Both the position numbers and the translations under genes were made by a program. Below are positions 41,644 through 48,816 of a stretch of 64,000 bases of DNA, in pieces. Positions within the stretch are counted from its first letter, which is position 1; the number at the start of each line of letters is the position of its first letter. The stretch comes from Acididesulfobacillus acetoxydans (GTDB lineage Bacteria > Bacillota > Desulfitobacteriia > Desulfitobacteriales > Desulfitobacteriaceae), in the NCBI RefSeq assembly GCF_900016645.1, contig NZ_CDGJ01000081.1. One strand, written 5' to 3'. The notes beneath the pieces are model-generated. The model was given only the letters and a program-made list of their open reading frames with translations, made no database searches and had not been told where the DNA came from.

Positions 41644-42880
41644 TTTCATTTCCTCCTTCGCCGCCGCGGGCGGGGGGATAGGGCCGGCGGCTGAGATCCC
41701 AGACCGGGCTGAAAACTGTTCTGGCTATCGCTTCCGCCAGGGTTATCATGCCCGGATACCCGGCATAAGGACGTTTCCGTCCATGGTTGATATCCAGGAA
41801 CGGTAAGCGCATTTTATGGGCCAAGTACTTGATTTTGCCTCCGGCGACCAGCAAATCCGGCTTCTTCTCGCGGATCAGAGTCAAAAATCCGACGGCGCTG
41901 GTGTCCTCGATAATCCGGGCTGCCGGATCCAGCCGGGCCTTCATGCGTTCGAAATCCGCAGGTGTGGAATTCTGCGTCCCTCCGGCCAGAATGGTAATTC
42001 CGAGTTCGGTCAAAGCGGAAACCATGGACCATGTTTTCACCCCTCCCGTAAACAGAACGGCTCTTTTGCCTTGCAGGCGCTCCCGGTAAGGGGCGATCGC
42101 CTGCCGGGTTTCTTTCTCTTGGCGGCGGATATATTCCTCAGTCCGGCCCGACAATCCCCGGTCACCCAAACCCCGCGCGATGTTGCGCAAGGCCTGGGAG
42201 GTGTCCTCAATGCCGTAAAAGGAGGCTTCAATATAAGGAGTTTGCCACTGCTGTTGCAAAGAACAGGCCAGATTTGTCAGACTTTTCGAGCAGACCAGGA
42301 CATTGAGAGCGGCCCGGTGGGCTTGAGTCAAATCGGCATAACGGGCATCTCCGGTAATCGCCGTCTGCAGCTTAATGCCCAGCTTCGTTAGATCCGGCAG
42401 GATCCCGCCTAGGTCCCCGGCGATGTTGTATTCTCCGATTAAATTAATGGAACGGGGTATTTTCGGGGCGCCCGCGTTCTTGCTGCCAATCACTCGCTGC
42501 CAAAGCGTCTCACCGGCAATGCGGTTGCCGATGTTCTTGTCCCCCAGGAAGCCTGGAGCATCGACTGGGATGACGGGAAGGGAGACTTTTTTCTGGGCCC
42601 GGGCACAGACTCCGGCTAAATCATCCCCGATGAGAGCGGAGACACAGGTACTGTAGACGAAAATCGCCTGGGGTCGATGTTTGGCGGAGATCTCAAGGAT
42701 GGCCTGATAGAGTTTTTCTTCTCCCCCGTAGACGACATCGTTTTCACCTAAATCTGTGGTAAAGCCGCGCCGGTAAAGTTGGGAGCCGGTGGAGAGGGCT
42801 CCCCGGTTATCCCAGGAATTGCCGGCACAGGCAATGGGACCGTGAATCAGATGGGCCGCGTCGGTTATCGGATTTGACAT
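41633..42880 (-). pseudogene. nifE: NifE lacking its N-terminus (joined to the NifD start)
   Basis: The 415 residues match NifE from about residue 55 on: PITDAAHLIHGPIACAGNSWDNRG, TTDLGENDVVYGGEEKLYQAI, STCVSALIGDDL, NLIGEYNIAGD, LFTGGVKTWSMVSAL, PFLDINHGR. The first 50-60 residues of NifE, with conserved cysteines, are gone; in their place the NifD start runs in from another frame (42807-43037). The only in-frame ATG (42880) has no ribosome site and would give a truncated protein. NifE normally pairs with NifN to mature FeMo-co. Confidence 0.85.
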
Positions 42881-43037
42881 TGGATTTGAGGGTGCACTCG
42901 GGGCAGTTCCCGTCCTTGACCGTCAAATGAGTGCTCCGGTTCTTACGGGCTTTTTCCGGATAGAGTTTTAAAACTTCTTCCACGGCTTTTTGGCTGAGCT
43001 GAAGGCGTGCCGCCGAGCCGGGTCCCGTGTCTTCCAT
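42807..43037 (-). pseudogene. nifD: NifD N-terminal fragment
   Basis: From ATG 43037 the frame reads KAVEEVLKLYPEKARKNRSTHL, VKDG, ECTLKSNVKS, the start of nitrogenase MoFe alpha subunits up to just before the conserved GCAYAG P-cluster cysteine. At about 42870 it joins the NifE body and shifts frame, ending at TAA 42807. About 420 residues of NifD, all of NifK and the NifE start are missing. This is 67 bases behind nifH, where intact clusters have nifD. Confidence 0.85.
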
Positions 43038-43104
43038 GACTATCACCCAGTCCTTTCAATTCGCTAGGGGTGTGGAAAGGTATTGATCCGGAAGTGCATA
43101 CGAC

Positions 43105-43932
43105 CTATTCTTCCATGATGCCGTAAGCCATGAGCAGGTTTTCCAATTCATCCATTGTCATGGGGCTGGGAATATTAAGAGAGGTGTTCTGGTCCATCTT
43201 GCGAGCCAGGGCCCGGTACTCGTCCGCCTGCGGATGATCGGGACTGTATTCGATGACGGTCATCTTGCGCACTTCGGCCCGCTGCACCTGGTTGTCCCGG
43301 GGCAGGAAGTGAATCATTTGCGTATTCAGGCGCTTAGCCAATTCTTCAATCAGTTCATACTCTTTATCCACCTTGCGGCTGTTGCAAATGAGTCCGCCCA
43401 AACGTACGCTTCCGGTCAGGGCATATTTAAGAATCCCTTTGGCAATGTTATTGGCCGCATACATGGCCATCATTTCACCGGAGGTCACAATATAGATTTC
43501 CTGGGCCTTGTTTTCCCGGATCGGCATGGCAAAGCCGCCGCAGACCAGGTCTCCCAGAACGTCGTAAAACACATAATCCGTATCCGTTGTATAAGCGCCG
43601 TTTTCCTCCAGGAAATTGATGGCGGTGATCACACCCCGCCCGGCACAGCCCACGCCCGGTTCCGGACCGCCGGACTCGGCACAGCGAATCCCGGCGTACC
43701 CTTCCACCAGAACCTCATGCAGTTCCAGTTCTTCGACAGAACCCCTTTCCCGGGCTAGGTCCATGACTGTGGTTTGAGCTTTGCTGTGCAGGATTAAGCG
43801 GGTGGAGTCCGCTTTGGGGTCACAACCTACGATCGTCACTTTTTTGCCCATTTCCGCCAGAGCCGCCACGGTATTCTGAGTGGTGGTTGATTTTCCGATC
43901 CCGCCTTTACCGTAAATGGCTACTTGCCGCAT
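43105..43932 (-). CDS. nifH: Nitrogenase iron protein (dinitrogenase reductase)
   Basis: A complete 275-residue NifH: P-loop GKGGIGKST (residues 8-16), VGCDPKADSTRL, cluster ligands C96 (GVGCAGRG) and C131 (GDLVCGGFAMP), and R99, the residue that DraT-type enzymes ADP-ribosylate. It donates electrons to NifDK and acts in FeMo-co maturation. AGAGGAG precedes ATG 43932. It is the only intact structural nitrogenase gene here. Confidence 0.97.
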   Translation of the reverse strand: MRQVAIYGKGGIGKSTTTQNTVAALAEMGKKVTIVGCDPKADSTRLILHSKAQTTVMDLARERGSVEELELHEVLVEGYAGIRCAESGGPEPGVGCAGRGVITAINFLEENGAYTTDTDYVFYDVLGDLVCGGFAMPIRENKAQEIYIVTSGEMMAMYAANNIAKGILKYALTGSVRLGGLICNSRKVDKEYELIEELAKRLNTQMIHFLPRDNQVQRAEVRKMTVIEYSPDHPQADEYRALARKMDQNTSLNIPSPMTMDELENLLMAYGIMEE

Positions 43933-44086
43933 GATAACATCTCCTCTGCGCTTTCCTGTCTGTTATTTAATCCCTATCCACCGGTGATGTGCCGACGGTC
44001 CGGTTTCGTTGTGCTATACCCTTTGTGCTATTCTCGTTTTGCCGGCCCCGGTTTCCGCCGGCAACGGAGCCGACGAACCTGTTCCA

Positions 44087-44470
44087 TCAAGTCACTGCCG
44101 CCGGGCCGTTTTCGCCCGTGCGCACTCGGAGCGTGTCTGCCAGCGAACAGACAAAGATTTTGCCGTCGCCCATATGCCCCGTCTGGTTGGCGCTGATGAT
44201 GATTTGTACTGCCTTTTGCACTTCTTCGTCTTGCACTGCCAAAGTCAACATCCTTTTGGGAATCCAGTTGATGCGGGCCTCAGCGGCCGTTTCCGCTGTG
44301 AGGACCCGATTGAGTTCCGGATCGACTTCGGCAGCCCAACCGCCGATCCCGCCCTGTTTTCCCCGCCCTTCCACACTTTGAATCGTCAGGGCCGGGAAGT
44401 TGGCGTCCTCCAGGGCCTTTTTGGTGGCCGGCACCTGATGCCGGCGCACAAAAGCCATGATTTCTTTCAT
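44087..44470 (-). CDS. nifI2: PII-family nitrogenase regulator NifI2
   Basis: A 127-residue PII-like protein: MKEIMAFVRRHQVPATKKALEDANFPALTI, T-loop region GRGKQGGIGGWAAEV...RINWIPKRMLTLAVQDEEV, ending TGHMGDGKIFVCSLADTLRVRTGE. NifI1-NifI2 complexes bind NifDK and switch nitrogenase off when ammonia is present; here their target NifDK is missing. Longer T-loop and C-terminus set it apart from NifI1. Gaps of about 150 and 185 bases flank it, larger than usual for these genes. Confidence 0.92.
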   Translation of the reverse strand: MKEIMAFVRRHQVPATKKALEDANFPALTIQSVEGRGKQGGIGGWAAEVDPELNRVLTAETAAEARINWIPKRMLTLAVQDEEVQKAVQIIISANQTGHMGDGKIFVCSLADTLRVRTGENGPAAVT

Positions 44471-44656
44471 AATCTATTTTCGGCACTCCTCTCTGACGGT
44501 CATTTGGGTTGGTCTGGTTTAGCCTTTCGCGGGAAAAGGTCTTTGCGCGGGGTGTTCTTTGTTTTGCCGCCGCATTGCCCTGCGGTCTCGCGTTATCCCG
44601 CCCGGTCGCACGTTGTTCCGCTCGGTCCCGCCTTCTCGTGGCGCTTCCGACTTTCC

Positions 44657-44974
44657 CTATAACCCTTTACTTCCACTGCTGATGGTATAGGTTTCTTCCA
44701 CCGGGGAGATAAAGATCTTGCCGTCTCCCATGGTTCCTGTGCGCGCGGTGGTGTTGATGATGCCTACCGCCTGATCCACCTGCTCATCCTCCACCACCAT
44801 GAGGAGCAGGATTTTGGGAAACTCATCATAGACCACATCCCCTATGCGGATACCTTTGGTTCTTCCCCGTCCGAAAACGTGCGCTTTCGTCAGGGAGGGG
44901 AGCCCGTTCGCGGCTAAAGCTTCAGCGACGGTGTCCGCTTTTTCCGGACGGATAATCGCTCTGATCATTTTCAT
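44657..44974 (-). CDS. nifI1: PII-family nitrogenase regulator NifI1
   Basis: A 105-residue PII-like protein starting MKMIRAIIRPEKADTVAEALAANGL, with T-loop GRGRTKGIRIGDVVYDEFPKILLLMVVEDEQV and TGTMGDGKIFISPVEETYTI. ATG 44974 lies eight bases after AGGAGG. The frame stays open to GTG 45079, which also has AAGGAGGTG just upstream, so an N-terminally extended form is possible. First nif gene of the run, preceded by a terminator and an NAG-rich leader. Confidence 0.93.
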   Translation of the reverse strand: MKMIRAIIRPEKADTVAEALAANGLPSLTKAHVFGRGRTKGIRIGDVVYDEFPKILLLMVVEDEQVDQAVGIINTTARTGTMGDGKIFISPVEETYTISSGSKGL

Positions 44975-45149
44975 TTTCTTTACCTCCTGCCTTCTCCCGT
45001 TAGTGTACTTCCGGGCTGTGTCCCTTCTTGGTACCTTCTTGCGCCGACAACTTGTTCGTGCGCTTTGGCACTTCTCCACATCACCTCCTTAAATTCGGCC
45101 TCCCCTCAATCTGTCTGAGTGAACTCGTCCAATGACCATGGGAAGACAA

Positions 45150-45200
45150 CCGGGGCAAAAGACAAAGAGAGCCCCTAAACAAAAGGTTTAAGGGCTCTCT
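45150..45200 (-). terminator. Terminator between hutP and nifI1 (candidate attenuator)
   Basis: On the minus strand AGAGAGCCCTTAAAC and GTTTAGGGGCTCTCT (45166-45200) pair over 15 positions around CTTTT, followed by TTGTCTTTT. It lies about 190 bases before nifI1 and after the NAG-rich tract, so transcription from hutP must pass it to reach nif. A short hairpin CCTGAGAACCTCAGG (about 45217-45231) lies just before. Confidence 0.8.
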
Positions 45201-45298
45201 CTTTACTCTCTGACGCTCCTGAGGTTCTCAGGTGCCCGTCTCAGCTATAAGTCGCAAGTGATAACTTGTTACTGTTTTGAGGTTTGTGAAGGCCGGTT

Positions 45299-45410
45299 CG
45301 TTTCTCTGTTTCTTCCTCTGTTTCTGTCTCTTTCTCTTTCTCTATTCTCTGCCGATCTCTGTCTATCTCTGTCTATCTATTTTGTCATTCCTCTGTATTC
45401 TCTGTGTCCC
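45299..45410 (-). repeat. NAG-trinucleotide tract in the nif leader
   Basis: The minus-strand RNA is almost free of U runs and G-C structure and reads ACAGAGAATACAGAGG...ATAGATAGACAGAGATAGAC...AATAGAGAAAGAGAAAGAGA...CAGAAACAGAGGAAGAAACAG. I count more than twenty CAG, UAG, GAG or AAG triplets in 112 bases. HutP (and TRAP) bind RNA through repeated NAG triplets. It may otherwise be simple polypurine sequence. Confidence 0.6.
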
Positions 45411-45709
45411 AATCCCGAATAGCATTTTGCTTCTTTCAAGGTCCGGTCAGACATCGGTTATTCACTCCGGCTCTTGTCTCGCGGTAAGGATTGAAGGTGG
45501 CTGCTGCCCTGCTGACAAACTTCTCCTCGGAAAATCGAAGTCCGAAGCACGAAAGCTTCTACGTCTATCGGTGCTTACAGGCTTCGAGGGCACTTTCATC
45601 CTCTGATGAAGCTACATTCATTGGGTATGGGGTTCGCTCCCGTGGTGTCCGGGGACAGGGGGATAGGAATCTCCCCTTGGACGAATCCTGTTTCCGGCTG
45701 AGCCTTCGC

Positions 45710-46153
45710 TCAGAGATGCATGTAGCCCAATCCTACCCGGCAATGCTCGGAGAGAGGGTGCAGGGAGGAACGACCGAAGATGGCCACGGCCAGCCAGTCT
45801 CCGTCGGTGGTCAAACCGATTTTCAGGGCAAAACTGGCATTGCCGTTGGTATGAATAAAAATGCTGTTGCTGGCTTCCAAAGCCGCGTGTACCAACGCGT
45901 GGATCTGTTTGGCGTCTTTGTGGATCACTCCGGTGTTAAGGCCGGTTGAGAGCACAGAATTTGTCAGTTTTCCCGTATGCTGTAAAGCGGCAACCGTTCC
46001 GCCGGTTTCGGTAACGCCACAGGTGATTCTCTCCTGAACGGTGTAATGTTCTCTTAAGTCATTTTCCTCCTGCCGGGTTTCGGTTAAAGCCAAGAGCAAG
46101 GCAGCCCGTTCGAGAGAGAATTTGTTGTCAGATTCCACCGGGATCGATCGCAC
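45710..46153 (-). CDS. hutP: HutP-family RNA-binding antiterminator
   Basis: About 147 residues from GTG 46153 (after AAGGAGG by 11 bases). The C-terminal 130 residues show the HutP pattern: RAALLLALTETRQEE, VLSTGLNTGVIHKDAKQIHALVHAALEA (H85 and H89, matching the metal/histidine-binding His pair of Bacillus HutP), DGDWLAVAIFG, and the final HCRVGLGYMHL. Bacillus HutP hexamers bind L-histidine and Mg2+, then grip NAG-repeat RNA and prevent a terminator forming. No histidine-use genes are near; nifI1 is the next gene on the strand. It has its own promoter and leader terminator. Confidence 0.85.
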   Translation of the reverse strand: MRSIPVESDNKFSLERAALLLALTETRQEENDLREHYTVQERITCGVTETGGTVAALQHTGKLTNSVLSTGLNTGVIHKDAKQIHALVHAALEASNSIFIHTNGNASFALKIGLTTDGDWLAVAIFGRSSLHPLSEHCRVGLGYMHL

Positions 46154-46253
46154 TTGAGAGCCATCCTCCTTCCGCTGGAATATAAGGAAACGGGGTGAGC
46201 GCCGGGCTTCGCGCAGGGGAAGCCGGGGTTGCACTTCTGATACTGATAGGGAA

Positions 46254-46297
46254 AGAAAAAAACGCCGCAAGTTGCGATATTCGCATCTGCACGGCGT
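46254..46297 (-). terminator. Terminator inside the hutP leader
   Basis: On the minus strand ACGCCG (46297-46292) pairs with CGGCGT (46267-46262) around an inner TGCGA/TCGCA stem with small bulges, followed by seven Ts and TTCTTT. It lies between the promoter at 46326-46354 and the hutP start, so it is a leader terminator (attenuator) rather than the end of another gene. Confidence 0.7.
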
Positions 46298-46325
46298 CGT
46301 TGCCCAATCAGTTAGTATGATGAAT

Positions 46326-46354
46326 ATTATAGACCTGAGCGTATCGTTTGTCAT
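46326..46354 (-). promoter_or_regulatory. hutP promoter
   Basis: On the minus strand ATGACA (46354-46349), a 17-base spacer, then a perfect TATAAT (46331-46326). The predicted start near 46319 gives a 166-base leader containing the terminator at 46254-46297. Confidence 0.75.
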
Positions 46355-46664
46355 CTGTGGCAATTTGGCAGATGTGGGCAAATTGAGCCTCCCATCGGCA
46401 AAATGCGGGGTTTAGCTTGCGCTCAGGTAATCTTTGTATTCGCACCCTGAGTTTCTCTCATGGATAGCATAGGAGCTCTGAACCTCAATGGCACTGCCGC
46501 TTTTTGCTTGCCGCAGCCAGTCGTCTCGCTAAATTCGACTTAAGACAATCTACCGGCCACCAAGGTTCGGGAAAAGATGATGGACTTAGTCTTCTATATT
46601 GGCGCCGATGACGGCTATTTGCCTTTGGAATTTTAAAGCAGCCGGGGCTGTCGTAAACATTTGC

Positions 46665-46985
46665 AATTGCCATTGAAAAAAGTTCATCTCCCCTGTTTGC
46701 AGACCCATGTTGACCCGAGAAGAATACAGAAGAGAAGAGCGAAGATTGTTTTTCAAAAAGGTCTATGACGGTTCTCTTAATCTCCTTTTGATGAACGTCT
46801 TGGCAGAGGATGAACGCTCAGAGACTGAAATTGATGAACTCAAGCGTATTCTGGACGGTCACAGCGCGTTGGGCGTGAATACCCAAAACAATGTTGTCAG
46901 TAAACAGGTGCCGGCCGCTCGAGACAATGGGATTGAAATCCAGAGTATCCAAGGGCAAACGTTTAAAGGTAAAGTCATGCGCACC
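46665..46985 (+). pseudogene. blaI-to-NAGPA deletion fusion (third copy)
   Basis: The sequence begins CAATTGCCATTGAAAAAAGT, matching blaI at 32460-32480, and continues with blaI C-terminal codons (LTREEYRREERR...SETEIDELKRIL). It then jumps directly to DGHSALGVNTQNNVVSKQVPAA, the stalk of the BlaR1-NAGPA fusion (34052 on), and ends after FKGKVM. About 1.4 kb present in copy 1 is missing at the join near 46853. By eye about 8 of 124 bases differ from copy 1 in the stalk. It cannot make a working repressor or sensor. Confidence 0.85.
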
Positions 46986-46993
46986 GCAAGATA

Positions 46994-47260
46994 CTAAAAC
47001 TGCTTTAGTATATCGTGATGCCCAACGTCAACAAGGATAATCATGGTGTCACCCTCGTAATACCAGACGATACGAATATCCATGTTGACGCTGCACTCGA
47101 ATAAATCCTCAGCCCCTTGAATGCGCTTAGACCGCAAGGAAGGATGCATCGGATTCTCTGACAGTAGCTCCAGCTTGTTCATAAGCTGCTTCTTTTCTTG
47201 TTCGGTCAGCGATTTGAAATGCTTCTGGAAACGACGGGTGAAGGTAAATCGGTACGCCAT
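46994..47260 (-). CDS. RelE-type toxin
   Basis: An 88-residue protein: RFTFTRRFQKHFKSLTEQEKKQLMNKLELL, HPSLRSKRIQGAEDLFECSVNMDIRIVWYYE, LVDVGHHDILKQF, a YafQ/RelE-like mRNA interferase pattern. Its start overlaps the antitoxin stop by one base. It resembles the toxin at 24934 in size and in the HHDIL ending, but the two are only distantly alike. Confidence 0.85.
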   Translation of the reverse strand: MAYRFTFTRRFQKHFKSLTEQEKKQLMNKLELLSENPMHPSLRSKRIQGAEDLFECSVNMDIRIVWYYEGDTMIILVDVGHHDILKQF

Positions 47261-47520
47261 CAGTTTCCCTCCAGCTTTGCGAACAGCGCATCCACATTAT
47301 CAAAAACGGGCTGTTCACCAGAGGCAATTTTCGCTTTTGTTTCTTTAATTTCTTCCCGAAGCTCATTCAGATATTTCTTGGGATACACGGCCACCGGCAC
47401 GATGCAAATCATACCGTCCCGCTCGTAAATCTCCATTTTGTCGCCTTCGGAGAGGCCCAATTTATCCACAAGCTCTTTGGGTATGGTGATTTGTGATTTG
47501 GCCCGAAATTCGGCTAACAT
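47260..47520 (-). CDS. AbrB/MazE-type antitoxin
   Basis: An 86-residue protein with an AbrB-type start MLAEFRAKSQITIPKELVDKLGLSEGDKMEIYERDG and an acidic toxin-binding tail (ELREEIKETKAKIASGEQPVFDNVDALFAKLEG). Translationally coupled to the toxin; the pair should bind its own promoter. It sits beside transposon relics, as such modules often do. Confidence 0.87.
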   Translation of the reverse strand: MLAEFRAKSQITIPKELVDKLGLSEGDKMEIYERDGMICIVPVAVYPKKYLNELREEIKETKAKIASGEQPVFDNVDALFAKLEGN

Positions 47521-47832
47521 ACTCTATCAACTCCCAGCATGAAACGTCCTACTTTCCTACTTTCCTACCAACAGTATATGCTATTTTTCAAAAGATATCA
47601 ACAGAAAAAAATAAATTTACCTCGGGCCATTTTGGACCGAAGTTGTGCGTCCGCCTGTCAGGGATAAAAACCCGCGAAACGCGAAAGCCGTCGAACGATT
47701 TGTGCAATCCGCGGGGTGAACTTTTGGCCTTAAAATCTCATGGATGGGGATTGGATACTTCTGAATTCATTGAGGAGGGGAAAGGCCGCCCCTTTACATC
47801 TTCAACCATTGTTTTGTATAATTTAGGAAGGG

Positions 47833-48816
47833 GTGGAAGGGGGTGAAATACTGAATGAACCCTATGTAGTTAAAGACAGTCTCACGTTGTCTATAAAACT
47901 AAACCTTTCCGCAAACTACGAACAAAAAGCACTGCTACTCCGCACGATGGACTCCTACAGGGATGCGATGAACTATGTTAGTCGATACGCTTTTACCCAG
48001 CTTGACAAGCGCGCTAATAAGCGAAAGTTAAACGATCTGCTCTACAGAGAATTGCGTATCCGGTATAATCTTCCGTCTCAGTTGGCTCAATCGGCGATTC
48101 GCAGAGTCGCGTCCACTTACCAAGGAGAGTGGACAAAAATAAAACAAAACGCCGAGCATCGCAAACTTGGGTACACCAAGAAATATTACCACGGTTTGGA
48201 GAAAGCTCCCGAATTCAAATCGCGCACGACTGAAATGGTCTACGGCAGGGATTATTCGTTCGGCAAGAACCAAACGGCCTCGGTCAATACATTTGGAAGG
48301 CCGAGTTCGCGTTGCTTATGAGGGGTGGACTCCTCACGTTGAGCGCTTGCGTTCGGGCGAGTGGAAAATTGGCACTGCCAAGCTCTGGTATGATAAAAGA
48401 CGCAAGGCGTTATATCTGATCGTCCCGATCACACGTGAGCAAGGCGTTGACTTAAACGATATGACTCTAGTGCAGGGTGTTGATGTCGCTATGCGCTCTA
48501 TAAGTCATCGCTGTACGGAGGGTACGCTACCCGCTAGGATGCCCATTATACAAGCCAAGCATGCCCCCGTTGCGAGCATACGAGCAAGAACAACCGGCCA
48601 GGAAAGGGACTGCTCTTCACCTGCGAAGCTTGCGGTTATACGCTGCATGCTGACTTGGTAGGCGGACGTAATGTAAGGCTTAGAACGTTGGTTGCCCGGC
48701 AGGACCGGACGATTACGGGGCGCGTTTCAACCGTCCCTGATGTGGATTCCAATGATACTGGGCCGGACCCGGTGGAGGAAAGCCGCAATCCTCTGACTTT
48801 AGTCAGGGGTAGTTGA
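47833..48816 (+). pseudogene. tnpB: IS605-type TnpB (OrfB) relic
   Basis: The first frame (47833-48320) gives the TnpB start: SANYEQKALLLRTMDSYRDAMNYVSRYAF, SQLAQSAIRRVASTYQGEW. After a frameshift, GEWKIGTAKLWYDKRRKALYLIVPI and VQGVDVAMRS (the first RuvC acidic motif) follow, then most of the RuvC core is deleted. A third frame holds the zinc ribbon RCEHTSKNN...FTCEACGYTLHADLVGGRNV and the tail to 48816. CCTCTGACTTTAGTCAGGGG (48791-48810) is the right-end hairpin. TnpB is an RNA-guided nuclease; this copy is dead. Confidence 0.85.

Noticed and set aside
44471..44656. Possible small gene between nifI1 and nifI2
   Set aside because: GC-rich gap without a frame that has a ribosome site; probably leader sequence only.
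45079..45079. GTG 45079 as the NifI1 start, giving a 35-residue extension
   Set aside because: The extension is Arg/Lys-rich and unlike PII proteins, and ATG 44974 has better spacing to AGGAGG; kept only as an alternative.
45277..45606. Plus-strand frame with a Cys/Leu/Phe-rich hydrophobic protein
   Set aside because: It is the complement of the purine-rich NAG tract; composition alone makes it open, and it has no ribosome site or family pattern.
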